Under the pieces are notes generated by a model that saw only the letters and a list, made by a program, of their open reading frames with translations, had not been told where the DNA came from and searched no databases. From Mycolicibacterium goodii (GTDB lineage Bacteria > Actinomycetota > Actinomycetes > Mycobacteriales > Mycobacteriaceae), in contig NZ_CP012150.1 of assembly GCF_001187505.1 (NCBI RefSeq), positions 2,852,001 to 2,916,000 of the forward strand: a DNA stretch of 64,000 nucleotides, given 5' to 3'. A program made the position numbers and the translations under genes. Below, piece after piece: positions 32,801-42,515 of the stretch (position 1 is the first letter of the stretch; every line of letters starts with the position of its first letter).

Positions 32801-32898
32801 TTCGCAACGGACGGGGTGATCGCGACACCGAGGGTCGCGGCGATGGCCGTACCGACAACAGCTGCCTTGGTGGCCTTCTTACGGCGATGCCTTGCCAA
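29893..32898 (-). CDS. Large exported protein with PE-PPE-like segment and Lys/Asp-rich tail
   Basis: The function is not known to me. The 1001 residues begin with a lysine/arginine-rich Sec-type signal (hydrophobic core about 12-32, ending SVANA). Residues about 95-130 and 365-390 hold short Leu/Asp/Gly repeats (SLGDINLGDLSAGDLADLLG; DLSALAGLAN twice). The middle (about 520-580) contains GGLYARFAPIYQEL after RPN, reminiscent of PE-PPE lipase-like domains, but I find no clear GXSXG nucleophile. The last 150 residues are helical and charged, ending in KDT repeats and a Gly/Ser/Asp tail. TTG 32898 is the start, with AGGTG upstream. The 5' third is less GC-rich than its neighbours. It follows efeB on the same strand after 515 nt. 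Confidence 0.72.
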   Translation of the reverse strand: MARHRRKKATKAAVVGTAIAATLGVAITPSVANAVSSDTYFIGFPDWLPIGASNTVDADAEAIYQAIVKSKDTNPLVGWGTGGVALDPKWVQWYNPNLGGLSLGDINLGDLSAGDLADLLGQMDLGELTNSDNDQYYTPPTWGQTGTKDVMVDNPAYQEAFEAALAQVMQEDRDAILAAEQIDLTISYTVSQPSWWTEQKSISIPFLGSYKYSLQDVFGSWASQSLGQPISTTVTIDNPFKGDPEALDQFLETGEYEGTYTVPPIDPVKVLGLTKPGWFPSNSLWNSLIGLVKPINVGDVNYTFDRTKFNLPGGSWEERAEDLIDPTIPQQIPETQPVFGWLPGGWTTNTFGQWVSPTDQLAALANLDLSALAGLANGDVDLSALAGLANLSPQTVAYFLSGDLGFLAPLLNWTLYAQNVNLIAYGDGAIATGEAYRRFIEAVKNGEIEAGKPLTDGRYIVIKTDDNGNPILQVVNHTTGNGGLNDIIVSYPLPGDLEFPDMPVDANGNPLYPSYTETPGGVIDVTLMTMALLRNPGRPNGGLYARFAPIYQELTGVNPVSPEREDVLYGLPEDTVTKLLQGDVSGVGLNDLNDLMVFLNSADGKPMVITIKADATWEYDLLSDAPVTANPIAWANSVASSMLVLTYGAELVNLATNREGGVGVVAYQVPEGEYDAGSFYATLTTDGLPLLAPARLVAGLLSAATGEEINTPIADALEPVLKMLVNSSYTDVVRNEDGTWTRTLDKMHVPTLFGTQTLTRQQAALLAGDILAELGKGVGAEYTDVVTRITNRVVKFLEDNDIEVPTQIKEAVAKLATEPGEAIQTVSREIGDGVSKVLGAADGQLPETPAPTQEQLAEDQREVGKALAEVNEATEGAVVDGLKDATALVNDPIGPVLKAGKDLEAEVTKRVVKTQNSIAKAQVRAGKVVEKLQKGDLKGAVRQVGENVQNRVERLKKDIDNGVKKLTGKDKTKNTAKDTAKDTGKDTSGNDSGSGSGGDSD

Positions 32899-33413
32899 TT
32901 GCCTGCACCTCTCAGGAAAAATTCAGATTTACAGGAGGCACTTTAGGTCGGCAAAGCTCGTCTCCGCTGTCCGTCGAACGGCCTAACGGGCGGCATTTTT
33001 GCAGGTGCAAATAGCTGAGATTGCTCAAATTGTCGCATCGCGGCGAGTTTCGCCGGCGGCTCTTGACGATGTAACCTGTTCCGTTCGGTTATTGAGCACC
33101 GGTGAAGCGGTTGACAATCCAACGCATGAAAGTAGCTGGATCCCGGCAACTTTATTGACGTACGCGAACATAGTCGTGTCTGCGAGGCCGGCGCGGCGGC
33201 TTCGCTGTCCTTCGGTTACCCTCAGGTTGCGCTCCATACCGGATGACCTGGGTTAGCGGGCGATCTGATGGGCAAAGGCTTCGCGAGTGTGAAGCCCGCG
33301 CGAAAAATCCGGCGAAAAGTAGCAGAGGTTTCACAGTCGGGGAGTGGAATCGCAAAGGCTTCACACTCGCGGCGGACAGACCCGCCTTACCCGCCAGAGC
33401 CGCCCAGGCGACG
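32899..33413. other. 515-nt gap: AT-richer leader region and an inverted repeat
   Basis: The first 250 nt upstream of the large gene are unusually AT-rich for this genome and probably carry its promoter. A TTGACA at 33111-33116 (plus strand) has no good -10 partner. The distal part holds the palindromic element at 33282-33371. No gene is evident. Confidence 0.6.
33282..33371. repeat. Intergenic palindromic element with 15-bp arms
   Basis: CGCGAGTGTGAAGCC (33282-33296) pairs perfectly with GGCTTCACACTCGCG (33357-33371). The 60-nt interior contains the inverted copy of the 15-mer found at 29778-29792. CAAAGGCTTC also occurs twice as a direct repeat at the edges. It ends 42 nt before the efeB stop. 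Confidence 0.75.
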
Positions 33414-34751
33414 TCACTCGAACAGCGTCGAACCCCAGTAGGCCGAGGTGTCGCCCTCACGGATGCCGGGCGGGCACGCGAAGACGGCCGTCCCGGTGTG
33501 GGTGATGTACTCGTTGAGCGCATCCTTGCGCGACATCTCGCCGAGCATCGGGATGAACTGCTTGTCCGGGCTGCGCACGAAGGCGATGAAGAACAGCCCG
33601 GCGTCGAGGTGACCGAAACCGTCGGTCCCGTCGGTGAAGTTGTATCCGCGGCGCAGGATCTCGATGCCGCCGAGGTTCTGCGGTGACACCAGGCGCACGT
33701 GCGCGTCGACGTCAATGGCCGGTTTGCCTTTGCCGTCGGTCAGGTCGAAGTCGAGTTCCTCGAACTCGTCCTGCAGACCGTTGGGCGCACCGCTGCCCTT
33801 CTGTCGGCCGATGACGCGTTCCTGCTCCAGCAGCGTTGTGCGGTCCCAGTTCTCGATGCGCATCCGGATGCGGCGGGTCAGCAGGTAGGTGCCGCCGGTG
33901 AGCCAGGCCGGCCCGTCGCCGTCGGCGACCCAGACGTGCTTGTTCAGCGCATCGGTCTCGTCGGCCTTGATGTTGTTGGTTCCGTCCTTGAACCCGAACA
34001 GGTTTCGCGGTGTCGCCTGATCGCGGGTGGTCGACGAGGTGCGTCCGAAACCCAGCTGCGAGTAGCGCACCGCCACCGTTCCGAACCCGACGCGCGCGAG
34101 GTTGCGGATGGCGTGCACGGCGACCTGCGGGTCGTTCGCACATGCCTGGATGCAGATGTCGCCCCCGGAGCGGGCCGGGTCCATCGTCTCGTTCGGGAAT
34201 TTCGGCAACGCCTGCAGCTCGGCGGGTTTCTGGTCGGCGATGCCGAAGCGGTCCTTGCCGTCCTTGAGGAAGAAGCCGGGCCCGAACCCGATGGTCAGGG
34301 TCAGCTGTGAGGCAGGCAGGCCGAGCGCCTCACCGGTATCCGACGGTGGGGCATAGGGATTGCCGCCGACCGCGCCGTCGGGTTCGGTCTCCTCGCCCTG
34401 CGTCATACGTTCTGCCATCTGCGTCCACTGCTTCAGCAGCGCGATGACGTCGTCGCGGCTGTCGGTGGTGACGTCGAAGGCGCAGAAGTGCATGCGGTCC
34501 TGCGCCTCGGTGATGATGCCGGCCTGGCGTTCCCCACGGAACGGCACCGGCCCGCTCAACGCCCCGTGCGGGGCGCCGGCGGCGGCGGAGGCCCGGCCGG
34601 CCAGCGCACCCGCGCTGGCCGCGCCGACCACCGCGGCGGTGACCCCGGCAGCGCCGAACAGTCTGCGTCGCGATATGCCCGACGACTGCGCTGGGGTCAC
34701 CTCACGGGCAGGGGACTGCCCGCGGGAAGGGTCACTGCTGGGCGATGACAC
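33414..34751 (-). CDS. efeB: Tat-exported Dyp-type haem peroxidase EfeB
   Basis: EfeB is the peroxidase/deferrochelatase of the EfeUOB elemental-iron uptake system. The 445 residues start with a twin-arginine signal (SGISRRRLFGAAG, about residues 24-36) followed by a hydrophobic Ala-rich core. The Dyp fold shows GFKDGTNNIKA (the GXXDG distal aspartate motif) and a proximal haem histidine region in ANDPQVAVHAIRNLARV. GTG 34751 overlaps efeO by 20 nt. It is third gene of efeUOB and should act outside the membrane, oxidising Fe(II) or handling haem iron. Confidence 0.93.
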   Translation of the reverse strand: MSSPSSDPSRGQSPAREVTPAQSSGISRRRLFGAAGVTAAVVGAASAGALAGRASAAAGAPHGALSGPVPFRGERQAGIITEAQDRMHFCAFDVTTDSRDDVIALLKQWTQMAERMTQGEETEPDGAVGGNPYAPPSDTGEALGLPASQLTLTIGFGPGFFLKDGKDRFGIADQKPAELQALPKFPNETMDPARSGGDICIQACANDPQVAVHAIRNLARVGFGTVAVRYSQLGFGRTSSTTRDQATPRNLFGFKDGTNNIKADETDALNKHVWVADGDGPAWLTGGTYLLTRRIRMRIENWDRTTLLEQERVIGRQKGSGAPNGLQDEFEELDFDLTDGKGKPAIDVDAHVRLVSPQNLGGIEILRRGYNFTDGTDGFGHLDAGLFFIAFVRSPDKQFIPMLGEMSRKDALNEYITHTGTAVFACPPGIREGDTSAYWGSTLFE

Positions 34752-35904
34752 CTTGCACCTGGCTCACCTCTTTGCTCAGCGCGTCGATGGCGCGCGAGAG
34801 CTCTTGACGTTCCGGTTCGGTCACCTTGTCGTAGGTGACGAAACCATCGCCATCACGATACTTCTCCAGCAGCGCCTCGACGTCGGCGAAGCGCTGATCC
34901 ACGCGCTTGCCCAGATCAGGGTTGCGCTCATCGAGGATCGGGCGCACCGAGGCCACCGCGGTCTGCGAGCCCTCGACGTTGGCCCGGAAGTCCCACAGGT
35001 CGGTGTGGCTGAAGATGTCCTCTTCACCGGTGATCTTGCTGATCGAAACCTCGTCGAGCAGACCCTGTGCGCCACCGGCGATCTGGGTGGAGTCGATGGT
35101 GAAATCGGGCGCCTTCACACCGGCGTCGAGTTCCTTGACGTCGGCCACCAGCTGATCGGCGATGGCGTCGGTGTCGGGCTGCAGACCCGAGACCCACAGA
35201 TCTTTCTCCAGGCGGTGGAACCCGGTCCACTTCTGGCCCGGCTCCAGGTCTGCCTCGCGCAGGTCGATGCGCGGGTCGAGGTCGTTGGGGAACGACTCGG
35301 CGACCGGCTCGATGCGCTCGTAGTAGATGCGCGAGGTCGGGTACAGCGACTTGGCCTTCTCGACGTCCTTGGCCTTGATCGCGGCGACGAACTCCTCGAC
35401 GGCCGGGACCAGTGCGTCGGTCTGGCTGTTGACGTAGCGCTTGTAGCTGTCGGCGGCTTCCTTGAACTTGCCCTCGGTGTCGATCTGCACGGCGTCACCG
35501 GTGACGACGAAATCGCCGCGGATGCCGTCGCCCACCATGCCGGGGCGGCACGAGGTCTGGTAGGTGCCGGGCTGCGTGAGCTGCACGATGAGCTGACGCT
35601 TCAGGCCGGGGGAGATGTTCTCGACCTCACCCATGACCCGCTCGCCCTCGCCGTAGACGTAGAACTCGGTGACCTTGTTCCCGGTGTTGGTGACGACGAA
35701 CGTGCTGGGCCCGGTCGCGGCCTCGGTGCCCGAGAGCTTGCACTCGGTGTCGGAGGCCTCGACGGTGATCTGGTTGGACTTCTCGCCGCCGGCGGTGTCG
35801 CCGGTGGTGGCGCTCTCCTTGGCCTGGCAGCCGGCGAGCGAGAACCCGGCAAGGACGGCCGCTGCGGCGGCAACTCCTGTCTTGGCGGCAGGGATCATCT
35901 TCAC
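34732..35904 (-). CDS. efeO: Iron uptake lipoprotein EfeO
   Basis: EfeO is the exported iron-binding partner of EfeU. The 390-residue product has a signal with lipobox FSLAGC, a cupredoxin-like N-terminal domain (about 45-130, with TSCRPGMVGDG) and the M75 peptidase-like imelysin domain (about 150-390). The latter has HXXE-type metal residues in WTGFHRLEKDLW. GTG 35904 overlaps the efeU stop as GTGA; ATG 35898 is an alternative two codons in. It is membrane-anchored on the outer side. Confidence 0.92.
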   Translation of the reverse strand: MKMIPAAKTGVAAAAAVLAGFSLAGCQAKESATTGDTAGGEKSNQITVEASDTECKLSGTEAATGPSTFVVTNTGNKVTEFYVYGEGERVMGEVENISPGLKRQLIVQLTQPGTYQTSCRPGMVGDGIRGDFVVTGDAVQIDTEGKFKEAADSYKRYVNSQTDALVPAVEEFVAAIKAKDVEKAKSLYPTSRIYYERIEPVAESFPNDLDPRIDLREADLEPGQKWTGFHRLEKDLWVSGLQPDTDAIADQLVADVKELDAGVKAPDFTIDSTQIAGGAQGLLDEVSISKITGEEDIFSHTDLWDFRANVEGSQTAVASVRPILDERNPDLGKRVDQRFADVEALLEKYRDGDGFVTYDKVTEPERQELSRAIDALSKEVSQVQGVIAQQ

Positions 35905-36833
35905 GTGGTCGACCTTTCGGATGTGGTGGTTGCCTCCGGGTCGACGGTCGGCTCGGAGGACGTATCGGCGGACGCGCGGCCCGGCTTCAGGAACAGCGCG
36001 AGCACGACGACGAGGTAGGCCAGCCACGCCGCGAACTGGAGCACGGTGGGCGTGGGGTCGATGTTGAAGATGCCCTGGATGGCCTCGCCGTACCACGCCG
36101 ACCAGTCGAACCAGCCCCCGCCGCCGCTGACGTCGAACGCCTTGGCGGCCAGGCCGGGCAGCCATCCGACGGTCTGCAGCGCCTTGGTGGCGTAGGCGAG
36201 GATCCCGGCGGCGACCACGATCAGGAAGATGCCGGTGTACCTGAAGAACTTGCCGAGGTCGAGCCGCACGGCGCCGGCGTACATGCCGTAGGCGATCGCG
36301 ACGGCGATCAGCACGCCGACGATCAGCCCGGTCAGCGGCCACAGCGTCTCGGCTTCGGCGTAGCCGACCATGAACAGCGCCGTCTCGACGCCTTCGCGGC
36401 CGACCGCGAGGAACGCCAGCAGCGCGACCGCGGGCCCGCCGGTCTCCAGTGCCTGGGAGAGTTCGCTGCGCAGCTCGCCTGCGATGGATGCCGCGGCCTT
36501 CTTCATCCACAGCACCATCGTGGTGACGATGACGACGGCCAGAAGCGATGCGATGCCGGCGATGGCCTCCGCCCCGAGGCCGCTGATGGTGTTCTCGCCG
36601 AACTGGATGACGAGGAACACCGCGACGGTCACAGCGATCGCACAGCTAACTCCCAGCCACACCCATTTCAGGGCGTCCCTGCGGTCGGATTTGACCAGGA
36701 AGGCGACGAGGATCGAGACCACAATGGCGGCTTCCAGGCCCTCGCGCAGGCCGATCAAGCCGCTGCCGAGCAGCTGCGATGTGATGTTCGATGCGGCCAG
36801 TATGCTGGTCGGAACCTCCGTGATGGCGGTCAT
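35901..36833 (-). CDS. efeU: High-affinity iron permease EfeU (FTR1 family)
   Basis: EfeU is the membrane permease, an OFeT/FTR1 homologue with about seven helices in 310 residues. The two REXXE iron motifs are visible: GLIGLREGLEAAIVV (about residue 30) and AVGREGVETALF (about 148). The C-terminal tail is hydrophilic and Thr/Ser-rich (STT end). ATG 36833 is preferred to the TTG one codon upstream. It heads efeU-efeO-efeB, preceded by two IdeR-like boxes, so iron should repress it. Confidence 0.93.
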   Translation of the reverse strand: MTAITEVPTSILAASNITSQLLGSGLIGLREGLEAAIVVSILVAFLVKSDRRDALKWVWLGVSCAIAVTVAVFLVIQFGENTISGLGAEAIAGIASLLAVVIVTTMVLWMKKAAASIAGELRSELSQALETGGPAVALLAFLAVGREGVETALFMVGYAEAETLWPLTGLIVGVLIAVAIAYGMYAGAVRLDLGKFFRYTGIFLIVVAAGILAYATKALQTVGWLPGLAAKAFDVSGGGGWFDWSAWYGEAIQGIFNIDPTPTVLQFAAWLAYLVVVLALFLKPGRASADTSSEPTVDPEATTTSERSTT

Positions 36834-36864
36834 CAAGCGTCCTCAATAGAGCCGGGTAGAGCCG

Positions 36865-36903
36865 TAAGCCTTGGCTAGCCTTGGCAAGGCGTGGCTCACC
36901 TTA
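36865..36903. promoter_or_regulatory. Two adjacent IdeR-like iron boxes upstream of efeUOB
   Basis: TAAGCCTTGGCTAGCCTTG (36865-36883) and the inverted CAAGGCGTGGCTCACCTTA (36885-36903) each match about 14 of 19 positions of the IdeR/DtxR consensus TTAGGTTAGGCTAACCTAA. They lie 32-70 nt before the efeU ATG. Seen motif; binding is inferred. Confidence 0.55.
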
Positions 36904-37038
36904 GCAGGGGCCGCTCCGGATGCGGCAGGTGTTCGGCACGCCCCCGCCGATCAAAAAGTCCACCGAAGTCCGTCGAAACGACGCTTCTGCGTTCATGCGA
37001 CGATGGGGAGCGAGATGAAGCGGGGTTGAGGGAGTCCG

Positions 37039-39118
<2,080 letters not shown>

Positions 39119-39154
39119 GCGGCGCCGAGTACATCCGGCGCCTGACTGACGAAG

Positions 39155-39838
39155 ATGCCCGACCCGAAGCGGCCCGATCCGAGGCGACGCTCCCCGGCTC
39201 CCCGACCTGGGAAGCCGGGGAAGAACGGCGATGCGAATCGGCCGAAGGCGCAGGCACGCCGTCGGGCAGCCGAGGGCAGGCCCGCGCAGGTGGAGCAGGC
39301 GCCCGACGAGTCGGTCACCAAAGCCATTGCGGTACAGGCACAACAGCAGGCCGAGCTGCAGTCCGAGCAGCGGTTCGGTTCGGCGGCGCGACGTGCGGCC
39401 ATCCTGGCCGCCGTCGTGTGTGTGCTGACGCTGACGATCGCCGGGCCGGTGCGCACCTATTTCGCGCAACGGACCGAGATGAAGCAACTCAAAGCGAGCG
39501 AGGAGCAGTTGCGCGCCCAGATCGCCGATCTCGAACAGCAGAAGGTGAAGCTGGCCGACCCGGTGTTCATCGCGGCCCAGGCCAGGGAGCGGCTGGGTTT
39601 CGTGATGCCCGGTGACACCCCGTTCCAGGTTCAACTGCCGCCCAACGCCGTGGTGACCCAGGAGCCCGAACCCGAGAAGCCCGGCGCGACCGTGCCCGCG
39701 GGCCAGCCCTGGTACACCTCGTTGTGGCACACGATCGCCGATGAGCCGCACGGGGTCACGCCCGCGATCGCGCCGGCTCCGCCCGCCCCACCCGCGCCGG
39801 GTGAACCGGCACCGACCCCACCCGCCCCCGGTGGTTGA
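39155..39838 (+). CDS. ftsB: Cell division protein FtsB (septum formation initiator family)
   Basis: FtsB is a bitopic divisome protein that links FtsL and FtsQ. The 227 residues have a long basic, Pro-rich cytosolic N terminus (1-75), one membrane helix (about 80-98: AAILAAVVCVLTLTIAG), a coiled coil (about 105-135: LKASEEQLRAQIADLEQQKVKL) with the GDTPF-type motif after it, and a Pro-rich exported tail. This long-tailed form is normal for mycobacteria. Its stop overlaps the next gene by 8 nt. Confidence 0.92.
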   Translation: MPDPKRPDPRRRSPAPRPGKPGKNGDANRPKAQARRRAAEGRPAQVEQAPDESVTKAIAVQAQQQAELQSEQRFGSAARRAAILAAVVCVLTLTIAGPVRTYFAQRTEMKQLKASEEQLRAQIADLEQQKVKLADPVFIAAQARERLGFVMPGDTPFQVQLPPNAVVTQEPEPEKPGATVPAGQPWYTSLWHTIADEPHGVTPAIAPAPPAPPAPGEPAPTPPAPGG

Positions 39839-40322
39839 CCCCGCCGACCTCGAGGTGGTGGCGCGGCAACTGGGCCGCGAGCCGCGCGGGGTCCTTGAGA
39901 TCGCCTACCGGTGCCCCAACGGTGAACCGGCCGTGGTCAAGACCGCGCCGCGGCTGCTCGACGGCACCCCGTTCCCGACGCTGTACTACCTGACCCATCC
40001 GGTGCTGACCGCGGCCGCGAGCCGGTTGGAGTCCTCCGGGATGATGCGCGAGATGACCGAACGGCTCGGCCAGGACCCGGATTTGGCCGCGGCGTACCGG
40101 CGGGCCCACGAGTCCTACCTCGCCGAGCGCGACGCGATCGAACCGCTGGGCACCACGTTCACCGGTGGCGGCATGCCGGATCGGGTCAAATGCCTGCACG
40201 TGGTCATCGCGCATTCGTTGGCAAAAGGTCCCGGTGTCAACCCGTTCGGCGACGAGGCGCTGGCGGTGCTGGCCGACGAGCCCGCGATGGCGGGGATTCT
40301 GGAGCGTGACACATGGGTGTGA
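39831..40322 (+). CDS. DUF501 family protein
   Basis: The function is unknown. This 163-residue cytosolic protein of the DUF501 family is conserved between ftsB and ppx throughout actinobacteria. Recognisable stretches are RCPNGEPAVVKTAPRLLDGTPFPTLYYLTHP and MPDRVKCLHVVIAHSLAKGPGVNPFGDEAL. The conserved Cys/His pair in KCLHVVIAH might bind a metal, but this is a guess. GTG 39831 lies within the end of ftsB; the 3' end overlaps ppx by 10 nt, indicating coupled translation. Confidence 0.85.
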   Translation: MVDPADLEVVARQLGREPRGVLEIAYRCPNGEPAVVKTAPRLLDGTPFPTLYYLTHPVLTAAASRLESSGMMREMTERLGQDPDLAAAYRRAHESYLAERDAIEPLGTTFTGGGMPDRVKCLHVVIAHSLAKGPGVNPFGDEALAVLADEPAMAGILERDTWV

Positions 40323-41263
40323 CGAACCGCCGGGTCGGCGCCGTCGACTGTGGCACCAACTCGATCCGGTTGCTGATCGCCGAACCCGACGGGGGCCGGC
40401 TGCGGGATGTGCACCGCGAGATGCGGATCGTGCGCCTGGGCCAGGGCGTCGACGCGACCGGGGAGTTCGCGCCGGAAGCGTTGGCCCGCACCGAAGCCGC
40501 GCTGGCCGACTATGTGGGCTTGATGATCGAGCACTCGGTGTCGGCGGTGCGCATGGTGGCCACATCGGCCGCTCGCGACGCGGGCAACCGCGACGACTTC
40601 TTCGCGATGACCGCGCGGCTTCTCGGCAAGGTGGTGCCCGGCGCGGTGGCCGAGGTGATCACCGGCACCGAGGAGGCCGAACTGTCCTTCCGCGGCGCCG
40701 TCGGCGAACTGGATGCGGCCGCAGCGCCGTTTCTGGTCGTCGACCTCGGCGGCGGTTCGACCGAACTGGTGCTGGGCACCGACGCCGTGCAGGCCAGCTA
40801 CTCGGCGGATATCGGCTGTGTGCGGCTCACCGAGCGCTGCCTGCACTCCGACCCGCCCACCGCCGACGAGATCGCGCACGCCCGCAGGGTGGTTCGTGAG
40901 GGCTTGGCCCAGGCGCTGCAGGTGGTTCCGGTGCAGCAGGCCCGCACCTGGGTGGGTGTGGCGGGCACCATGACGACGTTGTCGGCGTTGGCGCAGAACA
41001 TGACCGAATACGATCCTGCGCGGATTCACCTGTCCCGCGTCGGTTTCGGCGATCTGATGCGGGTCTGCGACGAGCTCATCGCGATGACCGGTGCGCAGCG
41101 GCTCGCCCTGGGGCCGATGCACGAGGGCCGTGCCGACGTCATCGGCGGTGGTGCGGTGATCGTGGAAGAACTGGCCGCCGTGCTCGGCGAGCGCGCGGGG
41201 ATCGACCAACTTGTCGTCAGCGAGCACGACATCCTCGACGGCATCGCGCTGTCGATCAGCTGA
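40313..41263 (+). CDS. ppx: Exopolyphosphatase / pppGpp phosphatase family protein
   Basis: This Ppx/GppA-family protein of the ASKHA fold has 316 residues, the short form of which M. tuberculosis has two. Phosphate loops are AVDCGTNSIRLL and VVDLGGGSTELVLG; TSAARDAGNRDDFF and AGTMTTLSALAQ are also typical. It could hydrolyse polyphosphate or pppGpp; by position it corresponds to the M. tuberculosis Ppx2 gene (Rv1026 as I recall). It lacks the C-terminal HD domain of long Ppx enzymes. It ends the eno cluster; a strong terminator hairpin follows. Confidence 0.92.
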   Translation: MGVTNRRVGAVDCGTNSIRLLIAEPDGGRLRDVHREMRIVRLGQGVDATGEFAPEALARTEAALADYVGLMIEHSVSAVRMVATSAARDAGNRDDFFAMTARLLGKVVPGAVAEVITGTEEAELSFRGAVGELDAAAAPFLVVDLGGGSTELVLGTDAVQASYSADIGCVRLTERCLHSDPPTADEIAHARRVVREGLAQALQVVPVQQARTWVGVAGTMTTLSALAQNMTEYDPARIHLSRVGFGDLMRVCDELIAMTGAQRLALGPMHEGRADVIGGGAVIVEELAAVLGERAGIDQLVVSEHDILDGIALSIS

Positions 41264-41279
41264 TCTCATTCAAAAGCAA

Positions 41280-41311
41280 ACGGCCGGAAGTGGTTTCCCA
41301 CTTCCGGCCGT
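41280..41311. terminator. 14-bp hairpin terminator between ppx and the MPT63-like gene
   Basis: ACGGCCGGAAGTGG (41280-41293), loop TTTC, CCACTTCCGGCCGT (41298-41311). Read on the minus strand it is followed by TTTGCTTTTG, an intrinsic-terminator-like T tract for the MPT63-like gene. Confidence 0.8.
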
Positions 41312-41339
41312 CGCGGTGTAAAGGTCAGGCCAGATCAGA

Positions 41340-42365
41340 TCAGGCCGCGGGGCCGTGGCTGACCGGAGCCGTGGTGGGCGCAGGCACGGTCGTGGTCGGC
41401 TGCACACCGGCCGGCACCAGCGCGGGGTCGGCGGGCACCAGCGCGGGATCCGCGGGTGCGGCGGGCACAGCGGGCACCGCCTCGACCGGGGCGGCCGGCG
41501 GAACCGCGGTCGCCACGTTGCCCGCGGAGGCACCGGCGGGAGCCACCTCGACGGGCAGGGTGCCCTCGGCGAGCGGCGCGCCGTGCGAAACCGGCGTGGT
41601 GCCTTCGGGAGCCGGTGCGGCCGGGATTTCCGCGGGGGCCGGGGTGGTCGCGGCATCGGTGCCGGTCGCCTCGGCTTCTGCCGCGGTGGCCGCGGGCAGG
41701 TCGGTGGCACGGCTGCCCGCACCGGCGGCGGCCGGTGTGGCGGCGGTGCCTTCCTCGGCGGTCGACGCCGCAGCCGGGGCCGGGGTCGCCTCGGCTTCGG
41801 TCGCGGTCGCGGGCTCGGCCGCGGAAGATGCGGAGGATGCGGCCGGGCGGCTCTGGCCGGTGCCGCGCGGGGCCGGGGCCGATGCGGCCGGCTTGTCCCA
41901 CACCAGCAGGTCACGGCCGCCTGCGTTGTAGACGACGGTGGTGGGCTCGGGGCCGGTCACGTCGAAGTAGATTTTGCCGCTGGTCTTCTCGCCCTGGGCG
42001 ATGGTCGACGGGTTGACGCCCTGCGGGGTGGCGACCTGGAACAGCGCGCGGTAGTTCTGGCCGTCGGCGGCGCGCACGTTGAAGTTGGAGATGATCGGGG
42101 TCACGCTGCCCTGAATGGCCTCGTCGGTCGCGGTGACCTCCCACAGGGTGCCACGCACGTCGTAGGGGATGGTGTCGCTGCTGGGCTTGAGACCGGTCAC
42201 GGTCCAGGCCTGGACGACGTCACCGTTGTTCAGCTTTGCCGCGCTGCCGAGCGTCGCCGTGGTGACGGCGCTGGCGTCACCGGACGCCGCGGGTGCGGTG
42301 CCGAGGATGGCGGCGGCGGCGACGGCCGCAGCGGCCACGGCCGTACTGAGTTTCGTGATCTTCAA
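41340..42365 (-). CDS. MPT63-like exported protein with long Ala/Pro-rich tail
   Basis: The N-terminal half (about residues 1-160) has a signal peptide (VAAAAVAAAAILGTAPAASG) and a domain like the secreted antigen MPT63: GDVVQAWTVTGLKPS, RGTLWEVTATDEAIQGSVTPIISNFN split into short blocks, and GEKTSGKIYFDVTGPEPT. The second half (about 160-341) is a low-complexity Ala/Pro/Thr/Glu tail not present in MPT63 itself; it may span the cell wall. I prefer TTG 42365 with AGGAG 8 nt upstream over GTG 42374, which touches the same AGGAG. The function of MPT63 is unknown. The small membrane gene lies 150 nt upstream. Confidence 0.85.
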   Translation of the reverse strand: MKITKLSTAVAAAAVAAAAILGTAPAASGDASAVTTATLGSAAKLNNGDVVQAWTVTGLKPSSDTIPYDVRGTLWEVTATDEAIQGSVTPIISNFNVRAADGQNYRALFQVATPQGVNPSTIAQGEKTSGKIYFDVTGPEPTTVVYNAGGRDLLVWDKPAASAPAPRGTGQSRPAASSASSAAEPATATEAEATPAPAAASTAEEGTAATPAAAGAGSRATDLPAATAAEAEATGTDAATTPAPAEIPAAPAPEGTTPVSHGAPLAEGTLPVEVAPAGASAGNVATAVPPAAPVEAVPAVPAAPADPALVPADPALVPAGVQPTTTVPAPTTAPVSHGPAA

Positions 42366-42449
42366 GGCATTCACTCCTGAGTTCTCCGATTTACCGCAGG
42401 CCCCCGACAGTGGGGATGCCCACTTCACTAGCGAAGTTAGCAGTATTAG

Positions 42450-42466
42450 AGGTTTCTGTGAAACCT
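42450..42466. promoter_or_regulatory. 7-bp palindrome upstream of the MPT63-like gene
   Basis: AGGTTTC (42450-42456), TGT, GAAACCT (42460-42466). It lies about 85 nt before the TTG start and could be an operator. CTGTGAAACCT here also occurs in two other intergenic elements of the window. Confidence 0.35.
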
Positions 42467-42515
42467 GCCCGGAGCATTTGGGTTCCGCTTACGCCGGCGT
42501 CGACGCGAAAGGTGC

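Noticed and set aside
33111..33140. Consensus TTGACA as a plus-strand promoter.
   Set aside because: No TANNNT hexamer at 16-19 nt and no plus-strand gene downstream; it is probably chance in an AT-richer stretch.
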